A stretch of 64,000 nucleotides of DNA from Pseudomonas oryzicola. GTDB lineage: Bacteria > Pseudomonadota > Gammaproteobacteria > Pseudomonadales > Pseudomonadaceae. Position numbers and translations under genes: made by a program. The notes beneath the pieces are model-generated. The model was not told where the DNA came from, searched no databases, and saw nothing but the letters and a program-made list of their open reading frames with translations. The stretch lies in the NCBI RefSeq assembly GCF_014269185.2, contig NZ_JABWRZ020000002.1, positions 372,001 to 436,000 on the forward strand, read 5' to 3'. Shown here piece after piece: positions 8,424 through 17,936 of this stretch (position 1 is the first letter of the stretch; every line of letters begins with the position of its first letter).

Positions 8424-9503
8424 ATGCGCACGCTCCTTCTCGCCCCCCTGATGCTGGCCGCCAGCGTGGCCGGCGCCGCCGAAACGGTGAAGATCTACAA
8501 CTGGTCCAGCTACGTTGCCCCCGACACATTGAAGAACTTCCAGCAAGCCAGCGGTATCGTGCCCACCTACGACGTTTACGACAGCAACGAAACCCTCGAC
8601 GGCAAGCTGATGACCGGCAACTCCGGCTACGACGTGGTGTTTCCGTCCAACCATTTCATGGCCCGGCAAATCCAGGGCAAGGCCCTCAAGCGCCTGGACA
8701 AGTCGCAATTGCCCAACTGGCACAACCTCAACCCGGTGCTGCTCAAGGCGCTCGAAGTGAACGACCCGGGTAACCAGTACGGTTTCCCATACCTGTGGGG
8801 CAGCACCGGCATCGGCTACAACATCGACAAGGTCAAGGCAGTGCTGGGCGACAATGCCCCGGTGGACTCCTGGGACCTGATCTTCAAGCCCGAGTACATG
8901 AGCAAGCTGAAAAGCTGCGGCGTCGCGGTGTTGGACAACGGCCCTGAACTGTTACCGATCGCCCTGCACTACCTGGGCCTGCCGCACCACAGCCAGGACC
9001 CGGCGGACTACGACAAGGCCAAGGCGCTGCTGATGCAGGTGCGACCGTATATCAGCTACTTCCACTCCTCGAAGTACACCGGCGACCTGGCCAATGGCGA
9101 TATCTGCGTGGTGGTGGGCTTCTCGGGGGATGTACTGCAAGCGAAGAACCGCGCCGAGGAGGCGAAGAACGGGGTGAAGGTGGGCTACTCGATACCCAGG
9201 GAAGGCGCGCCGATGTGGTTCGACATGGTTGCCATGCCGGCCGATGCACCGGATGAGAAGGCCGGGTATGCCTACATGAACTACCTGCTGCAGCCGGAGG
9301 TGATGGCCAACATCAGCAACCATGTGCAATACGCCAACGGCAACCTCAAGGCGGACGAGCTGGTGGAACCGGCGATGAAGGGTAATACGATGATTTACCC
9401 GAGCGAGGAAGTAATGGGCAAGCTGTATGCGCTGGAGGCGATGCCGGCGAAGATCGACCGTATTCGCACGCGGATCTGGACCAGTATCAAGGCCGGGAAT
9501 TGA
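8424..9503 (+). CDS. Periplasmic polyamine-binding protein (PotF/SpuD family)
   Basis: A 359-residue extracellular solute-binding protein. A signal peptide MRTLLLAPLMLAASVAGAAE is clear, with cleavage after AGA or GAA. The mature start VKIYNWSSYVAPDTL is the hallmark of PotD/PotF-type spermidine and putrescine binders; WGSTGIGYN and the YPSEEVMGKLY segment near the C-terminus also fit. No permease or ATPase gene lies next to it, so it either serves a transporter encoded elsewhere or works as a sensor. AAGGTAACC precedes the ATG. It ends the three-gene set with the oxidoreductase and cupin. Confidence 0.88.
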   Translation: MRTLLLAPLMLAASVAGAAETVKIYNWSSYVAPDTLKNFQQASGIVPTYDVYDSNETLDGKLMTGNSGYDVVFPSNHFMARQIQGKALKRLDKSQLPNWHNLNPVLLKALEVNDPGNQYGFPYLWGSTGIGYNIDKVKAVLGDNAPVDSWDLIFKPEYMSKLKSCGVAVLDNGPELLPIALHYLGLPHHSQDPADYDKAKALLMQVRPYISYFHSSKYTGDLANGDICVVVGFSGDVLQAKNRAEEAKNGVKVGYSIPREGAPMWFDMVAMPADAPDEKAGYAYMNYLLQPEVMANISNHVQYANGNLKADELVEPAMKGNTMIYPSEEVMGKLYALEAMPAKIDRIRTRIWTSIKAGN

Positions 9504-9521
9504 TTTCGGCCTTAACACGGT

Positions 9522-9600
9522 CCCTGTGGGAGCGGGTTCACCCGCGAATGCGATGTTGAGTTTACCGACGCATTCGCGGGTAAACCCGCTCCCACAAGGG
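9522..9600. repeat. REP pair (inverted)
   Basis: CCCTGTGGGAGCGGGTTCACCCGCGAATG and the inverted CATTCGCGGGTAAACCCGCTCCCACAAGG face each other, together able to form a long hairpin. This is the P. putida-type REP sequence. It lies between convergent genes (the polyamine-binding gene and prfC). Confidence 0.9.
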
Positions 9601-9640
9601 TCAGGAGCAGGCCCTGAAAATCAGGAGCAAGCTCTCGAAA

Positions 9641-11224
9641 TCAGTGGTGCTCGCGGGTAGCGCGGAACTTGATGTCCGGCCAGCGTTCTTCCATCAGCGA
9701 CAGGTTGACCCGGGTCGGCGCCAGGTAGGTCAGGTGCCCGCCACCGTCGATGGCCAGGTTCTCCATGGCCTTGTTCTGGAATTCCTCGAGCTTCTTCTTG
9801 TCGTCACAGCCGATCCAGCGGGCCGACCACACGGTGATCGGCTCGTAGGCGCACTCGACCTTGTACTCTTCCTTCAGGCGGCTGGCGACCACGTCGAACT
9901 GCAGCACACCGACTGCACCGAGGATGATGTCGTTGCTGCGCTCAGGGAAGAACACCTGGGTAGCACCTTCTTCGGCCAGCTGTTGCAGGCCTTGGCGCAG
10001 CTGCTTGGATTTCAGCGGGTCCTTCAGGCGCACGCGGCGGAACAGCTCCGGGGCGAAGTGCGGGATACCGGTGAAGCCCAGTGCCTCGCCTTCGGTGAAG
10101 GTGTCGCCGATCTGGATGGTGCCGTGGTTGTGCAGGCCAATGATGTCGCCGGCATAGGCCTCTTCCAGCTGCTCACGCTCGGAGGAGAAGAAGGTCAGCG
10201 CGTCGCCGATGCGCAGGTCCTTGTTGATCCGCACGTGGCGCATCTTCATGCCCTTCTCGTACTTGCCCGAGCAGATGCGCATGAAGGCGATGCGGTCGCG
10301 GTGTTTCGGGTCCATGTTCGCCTGGATCTTGAACACGAAACCGGTGAACTTCTCTTCCACAGGCTCCACGGTGCGCTCGTGAGCCACACGGCCCAGCGGG
10401 CGCGGCGCCCAGTCGACGACGGCGTCAAGCACATGGTCGACACCGAAGTTGCCCAGCGCGGTACCGAAGAACACCGGGGTCAGCTGGCCGTTGATGAACT
10501 CTTCCTGGTTGAACTCGTGGCAGGCGCCCTGCACCAGCTCCAGCTGTTCGACGAACGAATCGTACTGGTCGCCCAGGTGGGCCCGGGCTTCGTCCGAATC
10601 CAGCTTCTGGATGATCTTGGCTTCGGTGCGCTCGTGGCCGTGGCCCGGGGTGTAGACCACGATGTAGTCGCCGGTCAGGTGATACACGCCCTTGAAGTCG
10701 CGGTAGCAACCGATCGGCCAGGTGATCGGTGCGGCCTTGATCTTCAGCACGGCTTCGATCTCGTCGAGCAGTTCGATCGGGTCGCGGATGTCGCGGTCGA
10801 GTTTGTTGATGAAGCTGACGATCGGCGTGTCGCGCAGGCGGCACACGTCCATCAGGGCGATGGTACGTGGCTCTACACCTTTACCGCCGTCGAGCACCAT
10901 CAGCGCCGAGTCCACCGCGGTCAGGGTGCGGTAGGTGTCTTCCGAGAAGTCTTCGTGGCCGGGGGTGTCGAGCAGGTTGATCATGTGCTCGCGGTACGGG
11001 AACTGCATCACCGAGGTGGTGATGGAGATGCCGCGCTGCTTCTCCATTTCCATCCAGTCGGAGGTGGCGTGGCGGTCGGACTTGCGCGACTTCACGGTAC
11101 CGGCGACGGCAATGGCCTTGCCCATCAGCAGCAGCTTCTCGGTGATGGTGGTCTTACCGGCGTCGGGGTGGGAAATGATTGCGAAAGTGCGGCGCTTCGC
11201 GACTTCGGCGGCCTGGTTGGTCAT
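9641..11224 (-). CDS. prfC: Peptide chain release factor 3 (RF3 GTPase)
   Basis: A 527-residue translational GTPase that recycles RF1/RF2 from the ribosome after termination. The G1 loop is SHPDAGKTT (about 18-26), the EF-G-like switch region continues to DTPGHEDF (about 86-93), and the base-recognition motif is NKLDR (about 140-144). Length and the N-terminus [20 protein letters not shown] match RF3. The frame is open further upstream to 11452 through REP DNA, but the ATG at 11224 begins the conserved protein. It is a single gene flanked by REP pairs on both sides. Confidence 0.97.
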   Translation of the reverse strand: MTNQAAEVAKRRTFAIISHPDAGKTTITEKLLLMGKAIAVAGTVKSRKSDRHATSDWMEMEKQRGISITTSVMQFPYREHMINLLDTPGHEDFSEDTYRTLTAVDSALMVLDGGKGVEPRTIALMDVCRLRDTPIVSFINKLDRDIRDPIELLDEIEAVLKIKAAPITWPIGCYRDFKGVYHLTGDYIVVYTPGHGHERTEAKIIQKLDSDEARAHLGDQYDSFVEQLELVQGACHEFNQEEFINGQLTPVFFGTALGNFGVDHVLDAVVDWAPRPLGRVAHERTVEPVEEKFTGFVFKIQANMDPKHRDRIAFMRICSGKYEKGMKMRHVRINKDLRIGDALTFFSSEREQLEEAYAGDIIGLHNHGTIQIGDTFTEGEALGFTGIPHFAPELFRRVRLKDPLKSKQLRQGLQQLAEEGATQVFFPERSNDIILGAVGVLQFDVVASRLKEEYKVECAYEPITVWSARWIGCDDKKKLEEFQNKAMENLAIDGGGHLTYLAPTRVNLSLMEERWPDIKFRATREHH

Positions 11225-11313
11225 GGGAAATCGCCTGACTGGGGGATTAAAAAGGGGCGATATCATACCTGAAGTTGGGCCGGGACCAAAATTTGCTGAA
11301 CCGGCGGTGCCTG

Positions 11314-11413
11314 TTCCGGCCTCTTCGCGGGTAAATCCGCTCCCACAGGCATCACACCGCCTTTGAAACCTGTGCAGGACTTGTGGGAGCGGGTTTACCC
11401 GCGAAAGGGCCCG
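11314..11413. repeat. REP pair (inverted)
   Basis: CCGGCCTCTTCGCGGGTAAA..CCGCTCCCACAGG at 11316-11350 faces GTGGGAGCGGGTTTACCCGC at 11381-11402. It is the P. putida 35-bp REP type and lies upstream of prfC. Confidence 0.9.
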
Positions 11414-11782
11414 CCCAGAGGCCACAAATTCGCCAGGCAATCGCTTTATCACGACAAATGGCCAAAGGGCAGTTATTTCAACGCCTACAGTGCACCAACC
11501 CGCTGCTTTTTCTCGTCAATTTTCCAACCACCCAGTGATTAACGCTGGCCAAATGCCGCCTCAGATGGGAACCTTTACGCCCACGGAGACGTCCACTCCC
11601 CTGCAACCCGCTTCGGTTGGAGAGCTGGTTTCATCAGCATTTTCGGGCCCGACGGGGTTCGGCTCATGGCCTGATCGCAGCCTTCGGCGTGCGTCACGCT
11701 GCTACTCGCGAACACACCACCCGCCGCCAGGACTGGCCGGCAACCAAGAAGTGTGCTCGCCGACTACACAAGGAGTCCGCCT
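11414..11782 (+). other. Long leader before the osmoprotectant operon
   Basis: About 370 bp without a convincing gene. A tetraloop-type hairpin CAACCcgcttcGGTTG lies near 11608-11623, a GCGTgcgtcACGC hairpin near 11688-11700, and a near-perfect 10-bp pairing (GCGAACACAC with GTGTGCTCGC) brackets about 11708-11762 just before the operon ribosome-binding site AAGGAGT. These could form a structured 5' leader, but I do not recognise a named riboswitch and no promoter stands out. Confidence 0.35.
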
Positions 11783-12496
11783 GTGGCAAAACGCTACGGA
11801 AAAGGGCTGTTGGGATGGGCCACCGTGCTCGTCATCCTGGCCCTGCTGGTCCACTGGATCGGCATCGACACGATCGCGCATTATCGCGACGATCTTGGGT
11901 TCTACCTGCAAGCGCACCTGGTACTGGTGCTGGCTTCGATGGCGGCGGCGCTGGCCGTGGGCATCCCCGCCGGCATTGCCTTGAGTCGACCGCAGCGGGT
12001 CGACAAAGCCGAGCGCTTCATGCAGTTGTTCAACGTTGGTAACACCATCCCTCCCCTGGCCGTTCTGGCCATCGCCCTGAGTATCCTGGGCATCGGCGCC
12101 GGGCCCGCGATCTTCGCGCTGTTCCTCGCCTCCCTCCTGCCCATCGTGCGCAACACCTACGAGGGCCTGAAAAACGTCCCTGCCTCGCTCAAGGAAGCCG
12201 CCACCGGCATCGGCATGACCCCGCGCCAGCAACTCTGGCAGGTGGAGCTGCCCAACGCCGTGCCGATCATCGTCGGCGGCGTGCGCGTGGCCCTGGCATT
12301 GAACGTGGGCACCGCACCGCTGGCATTCCTGATTGGCGCCAACAGCCTGGGCAGCCTGATCTTCCCCGGCATCGCCCTGAACAACCAGCCACAACTGCTG
12401 CTGGGGGCTGCCTGCACCGCACTGCTGGCGCTGGCGCTGGACGCAGCGGTGAGTTTCTCCAGCAAGCGCTGGCTGGAACGTGGCCTGGCTGGATAA
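11783..12496 (+). CDS. Osmoprotectant (betaine/choline/carnitine) ABC transporter permease
   Basis: A 237-residue permease of the OpuCB/OpuBB family. Six hydrophobic segments are visible, and the coupling loop reads GIGMTPRQQLWQVELPNAVP at about residues 146-165. GTG at 11783 is chosen as the start: it follows AAGGAGT by 6 bp and gives the N-terminus MAKRYGKGLLGW; an in-frame TTG at 11753 lacks such a site. It is the first gene of a four-gene operon whose members follow closely or overlap. Import of glycine betaine-like osmolytes is the family role; the exact ligand is not determined. Confidence 0.88.
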   Translation: MAKRYGKGLLGWATVLVILALLVHWIGIDTIAHYRDDLGFYLQAHLVLVLASMAAALAVGIPAGIALSRPQRVDKAERFMQLFNVGNTIPPLAVLAIALSILGIGAGPAIFALFLASLLPIVRNTYEGLKNVPASLKEAATGIGMTPRQQLWQVELPNAVPIIVGGVRVALALNVGTAPLAFLIGANSLGSLIFPGIALNNQPQLLLGAACTALLALALDAAVSFSSKRWLERGLAG

Positions 12497-12509
12497 CGAG
12501 AGGGAACGT

Positions 12510-13424
12510 ATGAACAAGAGAATCGCCTTGTTGCTGGGCGCGACCCTGCTGTTCGCAGGATTCGCCCAGGCAGCGGAAAAACCACTTGTCCGTATCGGCG
12601 CGCGGGTGTTCACCGAACAGACCGTACTCGCCGAAATCACCGCGCAGTACCTGCGCGCCAACGGTTTTGATGTGCGCGTCACCAGCGGCCTTGGCAGCAA
12701 CATCGCACGCCAGGCCCAGGAAACCGGCCAGCTCGACCTGATGTGGGAATACACCGGCGTGTCACTGGTGTCGTACAACCATATCGACGAGCGCATGCCC
12801 AGTGCCGAGGCCACCTACGCCAAGGTCAAGGCACTGGACGCGAAGAAGGACCTGATCTGGCTGACGCCGTCGAAGTTCAGCAACACCTACGCGCTGGGCC
12901 TGCCCAAGCAGGTCGCCGAGGCTTATCCGCAGATCAACTCGATCAGCGACCTCAACCAGGTACTGCGTGACGAAAGCCACCGCAACCACCTGGTGGCGCT
13001 GGACACCGAATTCGCCAACCGCCCGGACGGCCTGGTAGGCCTGAAAGCGATGTACGACCTGCAAGTGGGCCGCGCCAACATCCGCCAGATGGATGCCGGC
13101 CTGGTCTACACCGCCATGCACAACAACCAGGTGTTCGCCGGCCTTGTGTACACCACCGATGGTCGCCTGAACGCGTTCAACCTCAAGCTGCTGGAAGACG
13201 ACAAGCACTACTTCCCCGACTACACCGCCGCCCCGGTGGTGCGCAAGCAGGTGCTCGACGCCAACCCGCAACTGGCCGGCCTGCTCAAGCCACTGGCCGA
13301 GCAACTGGATGACGAAACCATGCGCCAGCTCAATGCCAAGGTCGACGTCGAACACCAGAACCCGACCACGGTGGCCGCCGCCTTCCTGCGTGACCACCCA
13401 ATGCCTGGCGAGGTACAACCATGA
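12510..13424 (+). CDS. Osmoprotectant ABC transporter substrate-binding protein
   Basis: A 304-residue binding protein of the OpuCC/OsmX family. The signal peptide MNKRIALLLGATLLFAGFAQ ends at AQAAEKP, and no lipobox cysteine is present, so it is soluble in the periplasm. The mature segment VRIGARVFTEQTVLAEITAQYL is typical of quaternary-amine binders, as are GLGSNIARQAQETGQLDLMWEY and the YLDPAPV-like region near DYTAAPVVRKQVL. The ATG at 12510 follows GAGAGGGAA. The gene overlaps the next permease gene by 4 bp. Confidence 0.9.
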   Translation: MNKRIALLLGATLLFAGFAQAAEKPLVRIGARVFTEQTVLAEITAQYLRANGFDVRVTSGLGSNIARQAQETGQLDLMWEYTGVSLVSYNHIDERMPSAEATYAKVKALDAKKDLIWLTPSKFSNTYALGLPKQVAEAYPQINSISDLNQVLRDESHRNHLVALDTEFANRPDGLVGLKAMYDLQVGRANIRQMDAGLVYTAMHNNQVFAGLVYTTDGRLNAFNLKLLEDDKHYFPDYTAAPVVRKQVLDANPQLAGLLKPLAEQLDDETMRQLNAKVDVEHQNPTTVAAAFLRDHPMPGEVQP

Positions 13425-14074
13425 GCCTGCTCGACACGTTCGCCCACCTCGACTGGGCCCAGGTACTGCAGCTGACCTGGCAACACATCATGCTGGTCGG
13501 CGTCGCCGTGGGCCTGGCGATCATCGTCGGCGTACCGCTGGGCATCCTGATGACCCGCTTCCCCGCCGTTGCCGGCCCATTGCAGGCCAGTGCCACGGTG
13601 TTGCTGACCATCCCCTCGATCGCCCTGTTCGGCCTGCTGCTGCCGTTCTACTCCAGGTTCGGCCAGGGCCTCGGGCCGCTGCCGGCGATCACTGCGGTGT
13701 TCCTCTACTCACTGCTGCCGATCATGCGCAACACCTACCTGGCTTTGACCAACGTCGAGCCCGGCATCCGTGAAGCCGCACGTGGCATCGGCATGACCTT
13801 CGGCCAGCGCCTGCGCATGGTCGAGCTGCCCATCGCGGTGCCGGTGATCCTCGCTGGCGTGCGCACCGCCGTGGTGATGAACATCGGCGTGATGACCATT
13901 GCCGCCACCATCGGCGCTGGCGGCCTGGGTGTGCTCATCCTCACCTCCATCAGCCGCAGCGACATGTCGATGCTGCTGGTCGGTGCGGTATTGGTCAGCC
14001 TGCTGGCGATCGTCGCCGACCTGCTCCTGCAAACCCTGCAACGTGCCCTGACTCCAGAAGGACTGCGCCCATGA
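13421..14074 (+). CDS. Osmoprotectant ABC transporter permease (second)
   Basis: A 217-residue OpuCD-like permease partner. It shows the same coupling-loop pattern as the first permease (REAARGIGMTFGQRLRMVEL at about 125-144) and five to six hydrophobic segments. ATG 13421 overlaps the previous stop (ATGA), and its own stop overlaps the ATPase start by 4 bp, so the whole set is translationally coupled. Confidence 0.9.
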   Translation: MSLLDTFAHLDWAQVLQLTWQHIMLVGVAVGLAIIVGVPLGILMTRFPAVAGPLQASATVLLTIPSIALFGLLLPFYSRFGQGLGPLPAITAVFLYSLLPIMRNTYLALTNVEPGIREAARGIGMTFGQRLRMVELPIAVPVILAGVRTAVVMNIGVMTIAATIGAGGLGVLILTSISRSDMSMLLVGAVLVSLLAIVADLLLQTLQRALTPEGLRP

Positions 14075-15228
14075 TCGAATTGAAGAACCTCAGCAAAACC
14101 TTCAACGTCAACGGCAAGGACGTCAAAGCCGTCGACTCGGTAAGCCTCACCGTCAACGAAGGTGAGATCTGCGTGTTCCTCGGCCCCTCGGGCTGCGGCA
14201 AGAGCACTACCCTGAAAATGATCAACCGCCTGATCACGCCCACTTCCGGCCAGGTGTTCATCAATGGCGAAGACACCACCGGGCTGGACGAAGTCACCCT
14301 GCGCCGCCATATCGGCTATGTCATCCAGCAGATCGGCCTGTTCCCCAACATGACCATCGAGGAGAACATCACCGTGGTGCCGCGCCTGCTCGGCTGGGAC
14401 AAACAGAAGTGCCATGAACGCGCCCGCGAGCTGATGCACATGATCAAGCTGGAGCCCAAGCAGTACCTGCAGCGCTACCCGCGCGAGCTGTCCGGCGGTC
14501 AGCAGCAGCGTATCGGCGTGATCCGCGCCTTGGCGGCGGAAGCGCCGGTGCTGCTGATGGACGAGCCGTTCGGTGCGGTCGACCCGATCAACCGCGAGAT
14601 GATCCAGAACGAATTCTTCGAGATGCAGCGGGCGTTGAACAAGACCGTGATCATGGTCAGCCACGATATCGACGAAGCGATCAAGCTGGGCGACAAGATC
14701 GCCATCTTCCGCGCCGGCAAGCTGTTGCAGCTGGACCATCCGGACACCTTGCTGGCGCACCCGGCGGATGAGTTCGTGAGCAATTTCGTCGGCCAGGACA
14801 GCACCCTCAAGCGCCTGCTGCTGGTGCGTGCGGAGGATGCGGCGGACAACGCGCCATCGGTGAGCCCGCAGACGCCAGTAAGCGAGGCGCTGGAACTGCT
14901 CGACGAGCACGACCGCCGCTACGTGGTGGTGGCCGATGCGCAGAACAAGGCGCTGGGCTACGTACGCCGGCGTGACATGCATCGCCAGCAAGGGACTTGT
15001 GGCGACTTCCTGCGGCCGTTCAATGCCACGGCGTCGCATGATGAGCATTTGCGCATCCTGCTGTCGCGGATGTACGAGTTCAACCGGGCGTGGCTGCCGG
15101 TGCTGGATGCCGAGCAGGTGTTTCTGGGCGAGGTGACGCAGGAGTCGATTGCGGCGTACCTGAGTTCGGGGCGCTCGCGGGGGGCCAAGACCAGCATTGT
15201 CTCGCCGGCCGAGGCGGTGACCTCTTGA
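14071..15228 (+). CDS. Osmoprotectant ABC transporter ATPase with CBS domains
   Basis: A 385-residue ATPase of the ProV/OpuCA family. Walker A is GPSGCGKST (about 38-46), signature LSGGQQQR (about 140-147), and Walker B VLLMDEPFGAVDP. After residue about 250 come paired CBS domains (SVSPQTPVSEALELLDEHDR and the RYVVVADAQNKALGYVRRRD region), which in OpuA-type transporters sense ionic strength and gate transport. It ends the operon; a GGGGCCGC-AAA-GCGGCCCC hairpin follows directly. Confidence 0.92.
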   Translation: MIELKNLSKTFNVNGKDVKAVDSVSLTVNEGEICVFLGPSGCGKSTTLKMINRLITPTSGQVFINGEDTTGLDEVTLRRHIGYVIQQIGLFPNMTIEENITVVPRLLGWDKQKCHERARELMHMIKLEPKQYLQRYPRELSGGQQQRIGVIRALAAEAPVLLMDEPFGAVDPINREMIQNEFFEMQRALNKTVIMVSHDIDEAIKLGDKIAIFRAGKLLQLDHPDTLLAHPADEFVSNFVGQDSTLKRLLLVRAEDAADNAPSVSPQTPVSEALELLDEHDRRYVVVADAQNKALGYVRRRDMHRQQGTCGDFLRPFNATASHDEHLRILLSRMYEFNRAWLPVLDAEQVFLGEVTQESIAAYLSSGRSRGAKTSIVSPAEAVTS

Positions 15229-15234
15229 ATAGCT

Positions 15235-15254
15235 GGGGCCGCAAAGCGGCCCCG
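15235..15254 (+). terminator. Hairpin after osmoprotectant operon
   Basis: GGGGCCGC-AAA-GCGGCCCC forms a perfect 8-bp stem starting 6 bp after the ATPase stop. There is no clear U-tract, so its strength as an intrinsic terminator is uncertain. Confidence 0.55.
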
Positions 15255-15293
15255 GCAATCTCGGCTCAAAACCCAAGTAATGGATTGCCTGTG

Positions 15294-15386
15294 CCGGCCT
15301 CTTCGCGGGTAAACCCGCTCCTACAGGGTCGGTGCAAGGCTAAAGACCTGCGCGGTACCTGTGGGAGCGGGTTCACCCGCGAAGCA
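15294..15386. repeat. REP pair (inverted)
   Basis: CCGGCCTCTTCGCGGGTAAA..CCCGCTCCTACAGG at 15294-15328 matches the consensus P. putida REP; the inverted copy GTGGGAGCGGGTTCACCCGC lies at 15361-15380. The pair separates convergent genes. Confidence 0.92.
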
Positions 15387-15398
15387 GGCGACGCGATG

Positions 15399-17828
15399 TC
15401 AGAACCCTACACTGGCCTGCACATAGAAGGTCCGCGGCTCCCCCACATATATGCCGGCATTGTTGTCGCTGGAGCGGGTGAAGTACTGCTTGTCGAACAG
15501 GTTCTTCACCCCCGCCGCCAGCTTCAGGTTGGACATCTGGGGCCCGAACTCATACCCGCCACGGGCATGCCAGGTCACATAACCCGGAATGTCGCCATAC
15601 TGCCCATCGGCACTCGGCTCGGTGATGTAGTCGCCGTTGAAGCTGCCATCGGCGTTGATCCCGGTACCCGGCGCGCGCTGCTTGGATTGCGCGTAGGCAT
15701 CCAGGTTCCAGGTCCAGTGGTTGACCGCGTAACGCACACCTGCAGTGGCCACCTGGCGTGAATAGAACGGCAGGTCACGACCCTCGAAGCCAGGAATGTC
15801 CCCTTCATAAGTGGCGCGGGTATAGGTGTAGCCACCGCTCACCGACAGCCCGTCCAGACGCGGGTCCAACCCGGCCAGGTCATAGCGCACCGAGGCCTCG
15901 ATACCCTGGTGCTTGGTCGCGCCCAGGTTGGTCCAGCCCACGTCGTTGCTGATGTACTGCAGTTCGTCGTCGAAATCGATGTAGAACGCCGTCAGCTCAG
16001 CGGCAAAACTGCCATTGTCATAGCGCGTACCGATTTCGTAGGTCTTGGCCTTTTCCGGCTCCAGGCCATTGGCCGTGCTGTTGCCGGTACCACCCTGGCC
16101 CAGCTGGAAGTACTGCAGGCTGCCGAACGAGGTCTCGTAGTTGGCGAACAGCTTCCATGCATCCGAGATGTGGTACATCACGCTCAGCGCCGGCAGCGGC
16201 TCGTTGCTGGTGATGCTGCGGTTCTTCTCCGCCACCGGCTTGCCGTTGGCACCGAGCACCGGGCGATCGCGCCAGTCGGTATTGATGTGCTCGAAGCGCA
16301 GGCCCGGGGTGATGGTCCAGTTACCCACGTCGATCTTGTCGTCGATGTAGTAGGCGCTGGCCTCGGTCCCCCCGCTGCGGTCCTGGAACACATGGCCGTC
16401 GGAGCCCGGCACGGGGGTCGGCACGTTGTCGACCAGGCCGAGGCGCGTCGACTGTTCGCGCATCGCTTCCTTCAGGTAGCGGTAGCCCACGCTGACTTCC
16501 TGGGTGGTGGGACCGGCGAAGAAGATGCGTGACAGCCGCGGCTCGATGGCGAAGGTATGGTAATTGCGCGGGTAGGTCGACAGAGTCTTCATGTCCCGCG
16601 AGGCAATGGCGCTGCCGCGAAAGCTGTCGGTGTAGTAGGTCAGCACTTCGAACTGGGTGGCGTCGTCGAGCTGGCGCTGCCACTTGAACGACACGTCCTT
16701 GCGCCGGCCAGCGAAGTAGTCGTAGTCGCGCAGCGACTGGTACGGGTTGCTGTCGTATTGCGCCTGGGTCAGGCCGCCAGGCATGTCGGCACGGCCGTCG
16801 TAGTAGTGGAAGTTGAGCCAGAACTCGTCAACGTCGGTCGGTGCCCAGTGCGTCTTGAGGATGACGTCGTCGATGTCGTTGCCATTGTTGCTTTCACGGT
16901 AGCCGTTGCCATTCACCCCGGTGTACAGCAGCGCCACGCCCATGCCGTTGTCCGCCGTACCGCCGACGAAGGCGGACTCGGTGTGCTTCCAGCCGCCATG
17001 CCGGGAGGTTTCCAGGGTGGTGGACAGCTCGGCCGAGGGCTTCTCGGGGATTGCCCGGGTAACGAAGTTGATCACCCCACCGACGTTCTGCGGGCCATAA
17101 CGCACGGAACCGGCGCCACGCACCACGTCGATGCTGTCGAGGTTGCCCGAGGAAATCGGCGCCATCGACAGTTGCGGCTGGCCATAGGGGGCGAAGGCCG
17201 CCGGGATGCCATCGATCAGCACCGTGGAGCGTGGCGACAGGCGCGAAGTCAGGCCGCGAACGCCCACGTTCAGCGACAGGTCGCTGCCGCCGGTGCCGTT
17301 GGAGTCCTGCACCTGCACGCCCGGGATGCCGCGCAGCACGTCGCGCACGTTCATTGCGCCCTTCTCCACCATCGCCTCGCGGCGTACCACGGTGCGCGCG
17401 CCGGGGTGGTTCTGCACCACGCTCTGCTGGGCATCACCCAGCCAGTCACCCACCACCTTGATGTCGGTGGGCGCCAGCTCCAGGCTACCGGTGGTGAGGG
17501 CGCCATCGGCCTGGGCCGCTTTGAGCACCACGGTGCCCTGGGACATCTCGTAGGTCAGGCCGCTGCCTTGCAACAACTGCTGAAGCGCCTGCTCGGGCGC
17601 CAGCTGGCCGGACACTGCCGGCGCCTGCTTGCCAGCCACCAGCTCGGGGCTGAAGAACAGCTGCAGGTTGGTCTGCTGACCCAGCTGATTCAGTGCCGAA
17701 GCCAACGGTTGTGCCTGGATCTGGATGGTGTTGCCAGTTTCTGCGGCCTGGCTGCCGGCGGCCACGGCACTGACCATCAGGGTCAAGGCCAGGGCGCGCA
17801 AGCGTGGGAGGGGCTTGTTGTTGTTCAC
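15399..17828 (-). CDS. TonB-dependent siderophore receptor with signalling domain (FecA-like)
   Basis: An 809-residue outer-membrane receptor. After a signal peptide (MNNNKPLPRLRALALTLMVS..AAGSQA) residues about 30-115 form an STN signalling domain (IQIQAQPLASALNQLGQQTN, FFSPELVAGKQAPAVSG). A plug domain follows (VLRGIPGVQVQDSNGTGGSD, VRGAGSVRYGPQNVGGVINF), then a beta-barrel ending with the aromatic YVQASVGF. With FecR and FecI genes immediately upstream on the same strand this is a cell-surface signalling system: ligand binding would be relayed through FecR to FecI. The barrel resembles ferric-citrate/hydroxamate receptors, but the siderophore is not identifiable by eye. Confidence 0.92.
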   Translation of the reverse strand: MNNNKPLPRLRALALTLMVSAVAAGSQAAETGNTIQIQAQPLASALNQLGQQTNLQLFFSPELVAGKQAPAVSGQLAPEQALQQLLQGSGLTYEMSQGTVVLKAAQADGALTTGSLELAPTDIKVVGDWLGDAQQSVVQNHPGARTVVRREAMVEKGAMNVRDVLRGIPGVQVQDSNGTGGSDLSLNVGVRGLTSRLSPRSTVLIDGIPAAFAPYGQPQLSMAPISSGNLDSIDVVRGAGSVRYGPQNVGGVINFVTRAIPEKPSAELSTTLETSRHGGWKHTESAFVGGTADNGMGVALLYTGVNGNGYRESNNGNDIDDVILKTHWAPTDVDEFWLNFHYYDGRADMPGGLTQAQYDSNPYQSLRDYDYFAGRRKDVSFKWQRQLDDATQFEVLTYYTDSFRGSAIASRDMKTLSTYPRNYHTFAIEPRLSRIFFAGPTTQEVSVGYRYLKEAMREQSTRLGLVDNVPTPVPGSDGHVFQDRSGGTEASAYYIDDKIDVGNWTITPGLRFEHINTDWRDRPVLGANGKPVAEKNRSITSNEPLPALSVMYHISDAWKLFANYETSFGSLQYFQLGQGGTGNSTANGLEPEKAKTYEIGTRYDNGSFAAELTAFYIDFDDELQYISNDVGWTNLGATKHQGIEASVRYDLAGLDPRLDGLSVSGGYTYTRATYEGDIPGFEGRDLPFYSRQVATAGVRYAVNHWTWNLDAYAQSKQRAPGTGINADGSFNGDYITEPSADGQYGDIPGYVTWHARGGYEFGPQMSNLKLAAGVKNLFDKQYFTRSSDNNAGIYVGEPRTFYVQASVGF

Positions 17829-17936
17829 GTCGTCGAGACTTCCTGGAATACCGAATAAACGCCAACTGCATGCAAATGGAAATGCTTGGCAGTTGCAGCT
17901 GGCGAGGAAGACGAACGAGCGAAAAAAAACCTGAAT

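Noticed and set aside
9644..11272. A 542-codon open frame on the + strand opposite prfC
   Set aside because: It is the exact antisense of a conserved GTPase gene, with the His/Val/Leu-rich composition typical of shadow frames in GC-rich DNA, and has no recognisable domain.
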